Shown here in pieces: positions 22,408 to 34,043 of a stretch of 64,000 nucleotides of DNA. The position numbers and the translations under genes were made by a program. Below the pieces are notes generated by a model. That model did no database searches. It was given only the letters and a program-made list of their open reading frames with translations, and was not told the origin of the DNA. This DNA comes from Micropterus salmoides (lineage: Eukaryota > Chordata > Actinopteri > Centrarchiformes > Centrarchidae): positions 19,723,276-19,787,275 of the forward strand of contig NW_024040485.1 of the NCBI RefSeq assembly GCF_014851395.1, read 5' to 3'. Each line of letters starts with the position of its first letter. The first letter of the stretch is position 1.

Positions 22408-23853
22408 TCATGGCAGTACGCTAGCTAAGATAAATGAGCGTGAGCCACCCGTGTCCCTCAGCACTGTGACCGGGCGCTGATCATCAGGTTTACTGGTGAG
22501 GGATACCAGTCCCTTGGAAATAAAAGGCCTGAAACATTCATCAGGTTCCCCCACAGCCAGCTGACGATCATAGGGAGACACAGTCTTAATCAACCCAACT
22601 CCTTTTGGCGGTTTAGCCACTGGAGGCTGGGGCTTTCGTTTATAGAGAGCACACTCTGCAATAAGATGATCAGGTTTATGACAAAAAAAACAATGCTTGT
22701 CCACCTGTGCCCCTGAGCCAACACGAGTACCCTGAGTGGTGCTGGGCTTCCTTACAGCATCATCATAAGGGGACGAGTAATGTCTGATAGACGTGTTCTT
22801 GTGCGTCAAGGCAAACTCATCAGGAAGCGTAGCAGCCTGCTGCAGCGTGGTTACTTTCTGTTCGTTGAGATAAACAACAGTCTTTTCCGACACACAGTTC
22901 TTGAACGCTTCCAACAGCATCAGCTCGCGAACTGAGGAGAAATCATCGGCCTTACATGCAGCACACCACCAATCAAACAAAATCCCTTGTTCTCTAGCGA
23001 AATCAATGTAAGTCTGGCCTACCCCTTTTCTGAGAGCCCTGAAACGTTGCCTGTACGCCTCAGGCACCAGCTCATACACCCGCAAGATGGCGCTCTTAAC
23101 TTTTTCATAGGAGAGACTATCCTGCACAGACAGCGATGAGCAAGCCTCCTGAGCTTTCCCTGACAGTTTACACTGTAGCAGGATGGCCCACACGTCTTTT
23201 GGCCACCTCAGGGCAACAGCAATGCGCTCAAAAGCAGTGAAATAGCTCTCAATGTCGGTCTCACGAAAGACAGGGACTAGAGAAATGTGTTTACTTACAT
23301 CAAAGGTACTAGGGAGGGCAGTTCCTGATGACCCAGTACCGGCAGCGGTGGCTGAGAACTGCGCTGACCGCAGCTCCAACACGCGCATTCTAATGGCAGT
23401 TTCTGCCTCCAACTTCTTTAGCTCCAACTCCCTCCTGAGCTGGTGCTCGCGTTCGCGCTCCTCCCGCCGAGCCAAACGAACCTTCAACCGTGCGTCCTCT
23501 CTAGAGGTAGGGGAGGACTCCACGGACAATGGATAATATCTCGGCAGGGTGAACTGCTTACCCCCGCCCGGCTTCACACCGAGTGTATCCGCTTCATCAG
23601 GTGGCGTGGCCACATCCTCTGCCACAGAAGCAGCTTGCCTCGCTGCTGCCCCAGCGGGAAAATCTGTCAAACTCAAGACACCGCTCTGTACTAACCCGTC
23701 AGTCACAGTGGCCCGTAACTCTGCTTTAACCAGAGAATTAGACACAGAAAACCCATAATGTTTAGCGATAGCAAACAGATCAGCTTTCATACATCCATCC
23801 AGCTGCTCTAGCGTAAGTTTGGCTACAAACGCCTCCAAACAAAACACAGCCAT
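22408..23853 (-). CDS. Gypsy Gag with SCAN-like capsid domain, plus protease active site
   Basis: The frame is open from 23946, but the methionine at 23853 (MAVFCLEAFV) is the likelier start, because the preceding residues are hydrophobic and unlike Gag. Positions below count from 23946. A charged coiled coil spans about 150-195. The capsid N-domain is about 215-280 and a SCAN-like C-domain about 281-378 (VPEAYRQRFRALRKG...ELMLLEAFKNCVSE...LNEQKV). A CX2CX4HX4C zinc knuckle runs C419-C432, and an aspartic protease motif DTG is at 498-500. SCAN domains of vertebrate zinc-finger proteins are known to derive from Gmr1-like Gag. The frame stops at 22408, soon after DTG. Confidence 0.9.
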   Translation of the reverse strand: MAVFCLEAFVAKLTLEQLDGCMKADLFAIAKHYGFSVSNSLVKAELRATVTDGLVQSGVLSLTDFPAGAAARQAASVAEDVATPPDEADTLGVKPGGGKQFTLPRYYPLSVESSPTSREDARLKVRLARREEREREHQLRRELELKKLEAETAIRMRVLELRSAQFSATAAGTGSSGTALPSTFDVSKHISLVPVFRETDIESYFTAFERIAVALRWPKDVWAILLQCKLSGKAQEACSSLSVQDSLSYEKVKSAILRVYELVPEAYRQRFRALRKGVGQTYIDFAREQGILFDWWCAACKADDFSSVRELMLLEAFKNCVSEKTVVYLNEQKVTTLQQAATLPDEFALTHKNTSIRHYSSPYDDAVRKPSTTQGTRVGSGAQVDKHCFFCHKPDHLIAECALYKRKPQPPVAKPPKGVGLIKTVSPYDRQLAVGEPDECFRPFISKGLVSLTSKPDDQRPVTVLRDTGGSRSFILASVLP

Positions 23854-24357
23854 CTTTGCTGCAATTGCTACCTGGCTAATACCAACGGAAGCAGTAACAC
23901 CACACAACAGTGCAACCAACAACAGTGTATGCAGACACGCAGCCAAAATACAACCGCGTCGGCTACAGAATAGTCACACACCAGGTTTCTCAAAAGAGCA
24001 ACCCCTTCCCCAGGGCCCTGCCTACCCAAAACTTAGCCTAAGCTGTCTTCTGGGGCATGCTGGGCTCGAGGCGACTTTAAAGGCGAAACTTCGGCGGCCA
24101 GGGCCCCGAAAGCCTACCTCCGACAGGGAACTCGCTCCCCACCCAGGATTCGCCCCAAAATAATAAAGGAAAAATAACAACCAAGTGCCCGATGGAAAGA
24201 CTGCTGGGCAGCCAAGCTGGACACTTCTAACTAGCTGGGGAAAGGTCTACCCTGGAAAAACTGGACAGTGAAAACCCACACGCAACAGTCAATGCGAACA
24301 GTTCACAAATACAAACAACAAGTGCTTCCCCGCAACCCGGAATGTTTGGGAAAAAGG

Positions 24358-24375
24358 ATCCCGGACAAGCCCCCA
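24358..24375 (-). other. Primer binding site, tRNA-Pro type
   Basis: On the - strand, TGGGGGCTTGTCCGGGAT begins 3 bases after the 5' LTR. It is complementary to the 3' end of vertebrate tRNA-Pro with one mismatch (T for C at the ninth base), the same primer class used by many gammaretroviruses. Confidence 0.85.
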
Positions 24376-24378
24376 AAT

Positions 24379-24671
24379 TGTTATGAACCTCCAGTGGAGA
24401 ATCCAGAGGAGGAGGTTAGTGACAATAAAAGATCATTCCAGGTTGAAGGAAGCCAGGAGACAGATTTTACAGTACATACAGGGTTTTATTTACAATAAAG
24501 AAATGCTAAGGTACCCTCGGGGAGGGTCTACAAAAACAACTTTCCAAAAACAAGGAAGCGCCCACAAATGCCACAAATGAGAAAATAACAGGATACAATA
24601 ATGAATACCACCCTCCCTCCACTGAGGGAGTGAACCCCACCACAAGATTCAGACTTGTCACTTGCTGCACT
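24379..24671 (-). repeat. 5' LTR of the Gmr1-type element (truncated)
   Basis: Aligns with 18161-18454 of the 3' LTR from TGTTATGAACC to CACTTGCTGCACTG, then stops abruptly. About 230 bp of its outer (U3) end is missing. Confidence 0.9.
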
Positions 24672-26115
24672 GTGTCCCTGTTTTGCTTCGTTGGCTCGGA
24701 TCCATGCTTCCCCATTTCTCTGTCGGCCAGTTGTTGGACCCCTCTGGATACTGAGGTACATAGTTAGTTTTCGGGATGTGCAGTGTGGGTGCGGGGCAGG
24801 GCTGTGCTCCAGTTTGTTCTGGGTTTGTGCCTGGAGTTCTCGGCCCTTGACGGGTGGGTGGGTTGGTGGTGGCATGCAGCTGAGCTAGTTGATTTTGCCT
24901 CATTGCTGGTTTGGCTGGTGTTGCACTGCGGCCGGGGGCGTGCTGGGCATGGGGGATGTCGGCCTGCGCCGGCGGCCTTAGCTTTTTCCGGCGGTTGGGG
25001 GGACGGCGGACTTTTATTGGTGGGTGCACGGTGACCTGTGCGGCGCGTTTGCTGCCGGGCTGGGACTTGCTGCTGGTGTTTCTCTCCTCTGGCTTTCGCT
25101 GTCGTGTTGTTCCGCTTGCTCTCCTCGTTTGCCCGACCTCGTACGCGGGATTCGCAGGGGGCTGCTGGGCATTGGGTATCGGCGTGCTCGCGCAGTGTGC
25201 GCGTTGGCTCGTCACTTGTGCATTGGTGTTGATGATTGCGTGGCATTTGGGCATTTTGGTTGTTCGCTGCACGGCGGTGGGGTGCTGGGTGGGGGGGGAG
25301 CACTGGTCTATGTTGTGTGCGCGCCGGGTCGGTCCGGGCGCTGCTCCTCCGCGGGTTGCGCTTCTTGCGTTCCATCGGCATTACGTTGTCAACTGGCATC
25401 CGCGTTTGCATCGCGGTGCATCTGGGAATCTTTGTTTTTTTTTTTGATTGATTTATTCTTTTTCTTTCTCCCACCCCTATTGGCTACTGGGGTTCTTGCC
25501 TGCCTGTTGCTGGGGTAAGTGTGGCACAGTCGTGGCATCCCACTCTCACTAACAACTACATTCTTTAACAGGCTTATGCGCACACACATGTTCACACACA
25601 TACAGACACATTCACCCACACGCACACAGACACAATCAGTCTCACACATAGACACAAACAAATTTTGATTCCTGATGCTTTTCTTTCAGTTACTTATTTA
25701 AATTAATTGTTATTATTCCAGCTCTCGTGGCTGTGCTGTGTTGCTTATTTAGTGTGCTGGACTGTTTCTTGTTTTCATTTTTCTCTTAGTAGTCTTACTA
25801 TGTCAACTGTTCATTGCTGCTGTTCGGCTGGTTGTCTTTTACTATTATTATTCTTATTTTTATTGTTTGTTTTTGTTTGTGTTTGTTTGTTGTTGTTTTT
25901 CTCCTCCCCAAGCCCCCCTTTCTGTTCTATTGCAGGTTTTGTTGCTTTCTGCAATTGGTGTTTCCCACTGCTTTTCCCTGTTGTCCCCACCTTCCATCCC
26001 CCTTCTCTTACAGGTCTTGTCCTTTCTCGGTGCTGTCTGTTTGTGCCCCCCCATCCCCGTGTCTTCCCCACTGTCCGGCCCAGTGACAAATCAATATATA
26101 ATTAAATAATAATAA
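24672..26115 (+). mobile_element. GC-rich to pyrimidine-rich block, possible LINE 3' end
   Basis: The composition changes sharply at 24672. It is GC-rich to about 25400, then a T-run, a CA-rich stretch (25570-25650), pyrimidine-rich DNA, and an end with repeated AATAATAATAAAA at about 26100. That order (abrupt 5' boundary inside another element, untranslated body, A-rich 3' end) suggests a 5'-truncated LINE. I recognise no polymerase motif. Long frames on both strands here are biased-composition artefacts. The family is unknown. Confidence 0.35.
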
Positions 26116-28566
26116 AACAGACAAAGGAGTATATTAATACTCTCTTGTTAAAGTAAAATCTGTCTGGCACAATATGGTATCCAGGTCATCATTCTCTACA
26201 CCAGGCTGCTGGGCAGGACAGGTTTCCAAAAAACATCAACAAAAAAAAACATTTATGGCAGCATCAAATATGAGGAAAACATTGATGTAAATAAAACATA
26301 TAGCTTGGTGTTGGTCTATTTTTATATTATAAATGACAGTTGGGTACACAAAGTAAATGATGAAAGCACAATTTTAATCTACAGAATAGACCCAAAAGTA
26401 AACATCATGCCAGTTAAAAATTAAAGATGGGAGGCTAGAACTTCAAGTTGTCCCTGATATCTATAATACAACAATATAGCATAATTTCATGTCCTATAGG
26501 CTACTCAATTAAATTACAAATATTACCAGTTATATTTTTGAAGTTAGAGCTATAGTCTATTAACGAATAAATGTAAAAACACACTTAATGTAATATTTAA
26601 TTAAGAAAACCCCACAATTGAGTTTTTCAAGTTTCTGTTGTAAACTTCTCAGCTGACATAACTTACAAAATTAAGTTGATTAATATCTTGGATAAATATT
26701 ATATCCATTAGATTACCCTCCTTTAAAATTTCTGTGTAAAATTTAATTTTACGGCACACTTTTAATGACAAAAAGGCTGGAGCATGTAGGCCTGTACTCC
26801 TTGTATTGAAAATAATCTCTGGTTCCACACTCCAGTCCAGTTGGTGGCGCTAATGCACCTCTCGGCTAGTTTGCCAACCGCCAATAATAAAAAAAAAGAA
26901 GAAGAAGTTTGAGAAAAAAAAAACAAGCCTGACGGCGACGGGTTTATTAACGACGTTGTGCACTGGCGCGGAGTAGCCTATGCCTATCCACACACGTAGC
27001 TGTCACACGACGGTCTCCTTTGGTAGGTTATCCGTGGCACATCCACCCGCCATAATCCACCGCCATACACCGGATGCAGCGACGCGTCGACGCCCATTCG
27101 CCCTCTGACAAACCTCTGAAAATGCCGTCAGTAAACGTGTGATTGGATTTCCCTGAATTTCCTCAGGGAAATGAAAATAAGCGTCCACAAGTTTATGAAT
27201 GCAGATCAAAGGCCGGGACACACACACACTGCAGTATATGCTTTATTGTGAGCATATGCAAAATGGTCCTTATAGGCTAATCAATTTGTTTAAAAAGGGA
27301 GAAGGAAAAAAAGTCCCAACAATCCCAACGGGACGCACTCTACCGACTGACCTACACATGAACATCAGTATCAAAGGGTTAGACTATTTTCTGGCCCGCC
27401 AGGAAAAGAATTTGGCCCGATGCCAGACTTATTTGCCGACCCAGCTGTATATGTATTAATGGTAAGCTAAACTGTGCTGTTGCATGAAAGGTCTGATTTT
27501 ACAAATATTCAAAATACAGTTACACTTTACACAAGTTGCATTTTGATATTCAGTTGCCCTGTTTGGTACGTCTCTACAAGCATATTTTAATATTAAACTT
27601 GACTATGGCAAAATAACCTTAACACTTAAATGACTAAATATTGTTAATGTCAAATTAAAATCTGAAAACTGTTTGTGGTACATTATATTCACTTAAGGTT
27701 TAGATATCCCAGATTAATAACTTAATCTATGACTGATTAAAAATCATATAAAAACATTTTTCTACAATGACAATGCCAAATTATGATGACTGAATATCTT
27801 CTTGACATTTTAGGTCACTGTAATCATTTGCTACAATTACAGTTAGATTTACAGAAAAACAAACACACAGGTTTATGTTAACATAATGTATAACAAATTA
27901 GTGATGTGGTGCACAAATGCATGTTATTGTATTTCCATTGAAAACAGGAAGTATTTTTTTGCTGTTCTGCTATTAGATAGATAAACAACATTTATCCCCA
28001 GGGGGGAATTTTGCATGTCACAGCAGCAGTATGCGAACAAACCACTTGGAAAAAATGATGGTGCTGGTTGCTGGTTTTCTCAGAAATTGGGCAGGGGTTC
28101 ATAGGACGATACTCATCAAACATGTGCTTTCTTCACCAGTTTGAGCTCTGACCACTAGAAAGGATATTATTCAGAGATGTGTCAATAAAACAAAGCAACT
28201 TTGATGCAGTTGAAAGCTAAACTGTATATACATATATATACTGTAAAAGTAATTCAACAATGAAACAATTACTTGGGATAATTACCTCAATCGTCCTCAC
28301 ATCAGAGCTTTCCTCCTTCTTCAGATTTCCTGTTTTCATGACCAACATTTCTGTGCCGGAATCATCTGAAGTCTTCCTCTGCTCTGCAAAGGCTAGAAGA
28401 GTTTCACTTTGTCTCTCGTAGAGAAGAGCAGGAATCCTGTGCACTTTGGATGTAAAGAGAGTTTTCTTAATTGTCTTTAGATCACAATGACTGTTTGTTG
28501 CCCATGGTTGTTGTCTGTGTGTAAAATGCTCTTACAATTTATAAGAAAGCAAGAAATGCAGCTTAC
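26116..28566. other. Intergenic, degraded repeats only
   Basis: AT-rich. Around 26820-26915 is a CAGTTGGTGGCGCTAATGCA...AAGAAGAAGAAG segment of a type dispersed in fish genomes. Around 27974-28015 is a short LINE tail on the - strand (CCCCCCTGGGGATAAA followed by ATCTATCTAA). No gene is recognised. Confidence 0.5.
27974..28015 (-). mobile_element. LINE 3'-tail fragment
   Basis: On the - strand a CCCTGGGG palindromic core is followed by ATAAA and an ATCTATCTA tail. This resembles the 3' end of RTE/Rex-type fish LINEs. Only the extreme end remains. Confidence 0.5.
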
Positions 28567-28935
28567 TCCTCCAAGATCAGCAGAGTTTGTCTGCTGGGGG
28601 TTTTCTAACTGGGTGGTTCAGTGTGGTCTTTATTTCACTGAAAACCTGTTGTCCAAACACTGATAAATAAAATTCTGGGGGTTGATTTCCTTCTTTCCTG
28701 TCCTTCTCTTAGTGATAAAACAAGGGAAAGCAAAGAGAAAAAAAGATGAGTAGATGAGATCCACTTCATGATTGGAACATAGTCAGGCTTAATGCAAGGT
28801 GGAGTAATATTTAATAGTATTTTATTATTCATAATACTTCAGTAAGTTTAGGTAAGACTTTCATTTATGTCCTAAATCCATGCATTTTTGGGAATATAGT
28901 CAGGTGGAAAAAAACTACCTTCTATTTTCTGATTG
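28567..28935. repeat. Dispersed repeat, copy B (empty site)
   Basis: Second copy of the 14812-16090 repeat, in direct orientation. It reads straight through TCCACTTCATGATTGG, where copy A carries the 629 bp LTR, and joins CATAATACTTCAG directly to TAAGTTTAGGTAAG, where copy A has about 245 extra bases. It therefore shows the pre-insertion state. Confidence 0.8.
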
Positions 28936-29819
28936 TATTTTATTATTTACTTGTATTTTACGAAACAGTGTTCTTAAATCATAATACAACACATTTGAAT
29001 AATGACCAAAGGAGGTGCACAGCTTATCACCACCCTAAAATTAGCAAAGCGAGGCAAATATAAAAAATGTCTCCAAAGACTCTACTTCAACTACTAAACA
29101 ATTCCTTAATTCCAAATATACCAATTATATTCCAATTATATATTATAAGTTCAAATAATTAAATTCCTGGTCTGATCAGATGAGGTCTTCTAGAATTTGT
29201 GATGCTGAGAGTTGAGATACGTCCAGTCTGAGACTGTGCTGAACTGCATCCAGGGAATCTCATCATTAGTAAATCTCCCAGTCTTTGTCCCAGAAGAGGC
29301 TAACATAGGACAGGACAATCATTGTATCATTGGTGGTGAAACAGGTAAGATGACCATTAGAAAAGTAATAGTGACAAAATGTGAAATGTTGTGTCAGGGC
29401 CAATGCACTTCACCTCGCAAAACCTGACTTTAGCAGAACCCTTGCTAGCGATTCAACTGTCCGATATGAGTGTGCTTGCTCCCTGCCCACGGCGTCGCTA
29501 ACAAGTTGTTTCTGCATGGTCCTGTTTAGCTCGCTAACAGTCGTTTTGACTTCCTGGACTTGTTGTCACCACAAGGTTTTATATGTAAGCAGCAGGGACT
29601 CCCTTGGACCATTAAACCAAACAACATATAAATATTAATAATTCTTATAGAGCAGGTCTAGACCGTATTCTAATATTATTTAGAGACCCAACAATGCAGA
29701 CTTTTGTTAATGACTTTGCTTACTTTTACTGTTGGCTTAGGCCTACTACAAATTAGACACACGTGACCATTTAGTAATGACTGTATTAACATTTGTCAGT
29801 ACATAATTAGGGGTTAGAT
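28936..29819. other. Intergenic, no gene recognised
   Basis: No exon, RNA gene or complete element recognised. Confidence 0.5.
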
Positions 29820-30582
29820 GTTTTTTTGTTTTAATCTTGATGAATATGGCGTATATGTCATGGAAATCAAAAATTCACATCTCAAAATATTAGAATATTA
29901 GAATAAAGAATGAAATGTAGACCTTCTCAAAAGTTTAAAAATTCTGAAAAAGGTTAATTTATGCACTCAGTACTTGGTCAGGGTCCTAAACATGAATTAC
30001 TGAATCAGTGCAGCGACTCTAGGAATGCGACACAGCTCATATCTTGGACACATCTGTGCCTGGTGGCTCCTGATGCACTGACTCCAGCATCAGTCCACTC
30101 CTTATGAAGCTCCCCCAAGTTCAGCAGTTCAGTTTTGCTTGACAATCCCCTCAAGGCTGCGGTCATCCTTGTTGCTTGTGCACCTTTTCCTACCACACTT
30201 TAACCTTCCACACTTTCCATGAACATGCTGTGAACAGCCAGCCCTTTCAGCAATGCCTTCTGTGGCTTACCCACCTCGTGGAGGGTGTCAGTGATACATT
30301 TGTCAGGTCAAAAGTCTTCTCCATGATTGTGGTTGTTTGTACTGAACCAGATTGAGATTAAAGGCTCTTCTCAGGTCACCATTTCTGTATTATACATTCT
30401 TTATTCTAATATTTTGAGAGATGGATTTTTGATTTCTGTGAAATGTAAGCTGTAATCATCAAGATTAAAATGAAAAAAGGCCTAAAATATTTAATTTTAT
30501 GTGTAATGAATCTAACATATAAGAAGTTTCACAGAAATAAATTAACTTTTCCAAAATTTATAAATTTTATGATATGCACCTG
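29820..30582 (-). mobile_element. Internally deleted Tc1-like element
   Basis: The right end is GATATGCACCTG followed by TA, and both ends carry the subterminal motif TTTTAATCTTGATGA and its inverse. Read on the - strand, 30196-30005 encodes a relic of a Tc1-type DNA-binding region (NLGELHKEWTDAGVSASGAT). The catalytic half is deleted and the outermost left end is missing. Non-autonomous relic. Confidence 0.75.
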
Positions 30583-30811
30583 TACATTTGTACATGTGAA
30601 TGTTGGTTCTCTGAAACTTTAAAGAAGCTAATATTGTAACTTTTTACTGAAAATGGCAGTAAGACATGCACTGTTCTAATGTGTATGCTGGAGCTTACTA
30701 GTCTAGATGTTTTGCTTCTTCAGTGTTATATATTACATACTGATTTCCAGTAAAATGTTAAATGGAGTCATAGTCCATGCTGTGCTTGTTATCATCTTGG
30801 ATGGGTGACAA

Positions 30812-31311
30812 NNNNNNNNNNNNNNNNNNNNNNNNNNNNNNNNNNNNNNNNNNNNNNNNNNNNNNNNNNNNNNNNNNNNNNNNNNNNNNNNNNNNNNNNN
30901 NNNNNNNNNNNNNNNNNNNNNNNNNNNNNNNNNNNNNNNNNNNNNNNNNNNNNNNNNNNNNNNNNNNNNNNNNNNNNNNNNNNNNNNNNNNNNNNNNNNN
31001 NNNNNNNNNNNNNNNNNNNNNNNNNNNNNNNNNNNNNNNNNNNNNNNNNNNNNNNNNNNNNNNNNNNNNNNNNNNNNNNNNNNNNNNNNNNNNNNNNNNN
31101 NNNNNNNNNNNNNNNNNNNNNNNNNNNNNNNNNNNNNNNNNNNNNNNNNNNNNNNNNNNNNNNNNNNNNNNNNNNNNNNNNNNNNNNNNNNNNNNNNNNN
31201 NNNNNNNNNNNNNNNNNNNNNNNNNNNNNNNNNNNNNNNNNNNNNNNNNNNNNNNNNNNNNNNNNNNNNNNNNNNNNNNNNNNNNNNNNNNNNNNNNNNN
31301 NNNNNNNNNNN
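30812..31311. other. Assembly gap, 500 N
   Basis: Placeholder gap of 500 N. No gene is recognised on either side. Confidence 0.98.
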
Positions 31312-33816
31312 CCCCACTATTTGGTCTCTAGCAACCAGAGAAAATCTGGCACACAAATAAGGCCCAGATGAGAATACACTTGAAACAGTGTGAATATCCT
31401 TCTCTCAGTCGTTCTATCTGTCTGTCTGTCTGTGTTTGCTTTCTTTTTTCTGTCTGCATAGTGGTGTCCCTCTCAAGGGGATCCTCCTTCTCTTTCATGC
31501 TCTCTTGTGGCAGAGCTGGCAGAGACTGGCAAAATGCCCTCCCTAAATAGCTGTTTTATCTCTTTTTCCCTCCATCCATCCTCTGTCTTCTCCTCCTCTA
31601 TCTCTATGGCTCAATGGCTGTTGGACTGAGCTAAAGGGTTTTTGGGGGGCTCCAGAGACTGATGTGACATATATTTGTGCACACTGTCTATGAACTCAAA
31701 CGTTTTTAGGATTAGTGGCCACAGTAGAAATCTCAACCTCACTCCTGGCGGTTGTTAGTGGCACGAGCTAAGCTCTGCTGCCACCACAAAATAGTAAGGT
31801 AGGGATATGGAAGTACAGGTGTAGGGAGATTGGTTGTGTTTTCGCAGATGCCTTGAAGACTACAGGGTGGGGGATGTGGAGAGGCTCCCGGCCTGCGTAT
31901 GAAACCGAGACAGGGAGACAGACGGGGGCAGAGAGGGCTTGTGCATCAGCCCTTTCCCACACCCTTTCACCTTTTGTTGTATGGCAGCACCAGGGCTCTC
32001 TGACATGACGAATCGCTCTGCCTGCTTAACTAAGACGGTAGCAGTAGGAAAGTAAGAGTGGAGTGAAGTGGAATGATGTGTGTGTGTGGTGTGTGTGTGT
32101 GTATATATTTATATGTGCGTGCATTTTTGTCCTTTAATCTTCGTGCCTTAGACTGGCTCTGCTTCCATCCTCTGTCCTGCAATTCTCTGCTCATTTGTCA
32201 CTGGTCTGGAACAGGAGAATCCAAGTCTCATTGCTTCGAGGAGCTCTAAATGAGCAGATTCCACAGCGGATGAGCCAGACACAAGCACACGCACACACAC
32301 GCTCATATGCACACTAATGCCTCTGCCAAATGCCAGCACCAAGCTGTTGCCATAAAGCGTTCAGGCTGTCACAATAGAGACATTACCACATGAGTGAGTG
32401 GCTTTGAATAGGGCTAAGGGTGTGTGTGTATATAGAGTGTGGTGGCTTCGGGGGGAGTTCCTGGCAAGGCAGACGACCCTGTCATCACCTCTGCCCCTTC
32501 TCAAACAAGTGATCGCCGTCAATGGCGCATGCTGCAACACACACACTTGCACACAGTCCAGCTGCGCTGCCTGTTGCGCTTATCCAAGTTTCATCTTTAC
32601 TTTGTGACAGTCCTTATTTTCGTAGACAGGAGCTCTTGCTGAAATGTGTGTGTGGTGTTAAGGGAGGGAGAGAGACAAGTGCGGGTGGCTGGTTAGCTGA
32701 CCAAGACAGATAAAATGAATAGTTGACCCATCCAGGCCGAGCAGGGTGAGGGGTGAGAATTTAGGGGTCGAAAGAGGAGGGAAAACGAATGAAAGAAGAA
32801 TTCTATTCAAAATGAATGATAGGGCTAGGAAAGACCAGCACTTCCTTGTGGAAATAAATTCTGCAATCTTTAGTCAAGAGAGTGATTTTTGCAAAACGAC
32901 AAAGGCAGATGCAGATAGAGTTATGTGTATGAGGGCATAAGGAAACACATGACACATTTCAAATGTTTGTTGTAGGCTACTGTCGCTCAGCGCTGTCAGT
33001 GGATTGTCACCACATGGGTTTGTGTGTGCAGCCTTGAAATGTTATTATGCAAAAGCGGTGCTTTACGCTGGCGAGATCACTCTTCCACGAGGCATGCAGG
33101 ATGTGTGTTTGGGTGCATGCGTGTGTGTGAGTGTGGTAGACAGAGTGACAAGGGTTTAAGAGGCCATGTCATGCTGTCACTGCTGGAATGCATCACAGCA
33201 ATGTTTTGTCACTGCGAGGATGAATGCAGCGTCATGGCAGCAGAAGAAGAAGGAGGAGAAGAAGAAGAAAGAAAGCAGAGAAGAAAAAAAGGACTATTAT
33301 TTTTTTTCTTCTCCCCACACTCAATGAGGAAATTAGGTCATCCAAGTAAAGCCATTGCAGGGAACAAATCATCATCATAATTGGAGCCTTAACAAATCTG
33401 GAGGTGGCTGCTTCACACACACACAAGGAAAAACACAAAAGCCAACACAGACTTATATAGCTACACACATTGCCAAGACGGGGTAAAACAGAATTTCAGC
33501 ATAAATCAGGGTATGTTTGACAGTTTTATAGCTCTTTCAGGAGCCTCATTTGGGACAGAAGCGTGATAGAAGAAGGTTGCTCGTGGTAAATATAATTGTG
33601 GTCATGATCCTTCCATAAATCACAGCGTGGTTACATCACATTTGCCAGCAGGGAAAAAATCCCAGTGCATCAGGTGACCTATGGGATGTCTTTATCCCAT
33701 TCTGTAAGCTGAGCATTCATAGCAAGAGAAATGCCAAAATTAGATTTGAAAATAGGTTGTAATTTCACCCAATCCATATTCAAAACCGCACCAAACTGAG
33801 TACTGAAATGTTGGAA
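31312..33816. other. Intergenic, no gene recognised
   Basis: Contains short TG runs near 32080 and purine-rich low-complexity DNA near 33240-33300 (AGAAGAAGGAGGAG type). The frames here are compositional. Confidence 0.5.
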
Positions 33817-33877
33817 TTAAAGGAGGAGTCACTCTTGCTGAAAGTTGGATGAGAAGATTCATAGCTTAGCTTAGAGA

Positions 33878-33945
33878 GTAGAGTAAACTTTATTGTCCCC
33901 ATAGGGGAAATTTGTCTTGGGCACAGTGCTACAGTCCATTGCGTC
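33878..33945 (-). mobile_element. LINE 3'-tail fragment
   Basis: On the - strand AAATTTCCCCTATGGGGACA and AATAAAGTTTACTC follow each other, as in the 3' ends of RTE-type fish LINEs. Nested in the TTAA MITE. Confidence 0.5.
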
Positions 33946-34011
33946 ACATAAAAGACATCACAAAAACATGAGAAGAGTTTGATACAGACAGTTGCTTCAC
34001 ATAAAAGCATT

Positions 34012-34043
<32 letters not shown>
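34012..34043. repeat. (TCTA)8 microsatellite
   Basis: Uninterrupted tetranucleotide tract, usually associated with fish LINE tails. Confidence 0.95.

Larger units (their letters stand above)
18161..24671 (-). mobile_element. Ty3/Gypsy LTR retrotransposon, Gmr1-type (INT before RT)
   Basis: A 6.5 kb element read on the - strand: truncated 5' LTR (24671-24379), tRNA-Pro-type primer site, gag, protease, integrase, reverse transcriptase, RNase H, polypurine tract, then a complete 3' LTR (18686-18161). Integrase precedes reverse transcriptase, the opposite of ordinary Gypsy elements and the defining trait of the Gmr1-like group described from deuterostomes. Several frameshifts and a SINE insertion make this copy defective. 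The 5' LTR lacks its outer part, where a GC-rich block abuts at 24672, so target duplications cannot be compared. Confidence 0.9.

Noticed and set aside
24764..25474. A 236-codon frame on the - strand and several long + strand frames
   Set aside because: GC-rich biased composition keeps several frames open at once. The products are rich in Pro, Arg and Ala or Cys and Trp, with no domain pattern, splice logic or conserved motif.
33240..33380. Acidic-repeat protein frame (EEEGGEEEE)
   Set aside because: Purine-rich low-complexity DNA without exon boundaries.
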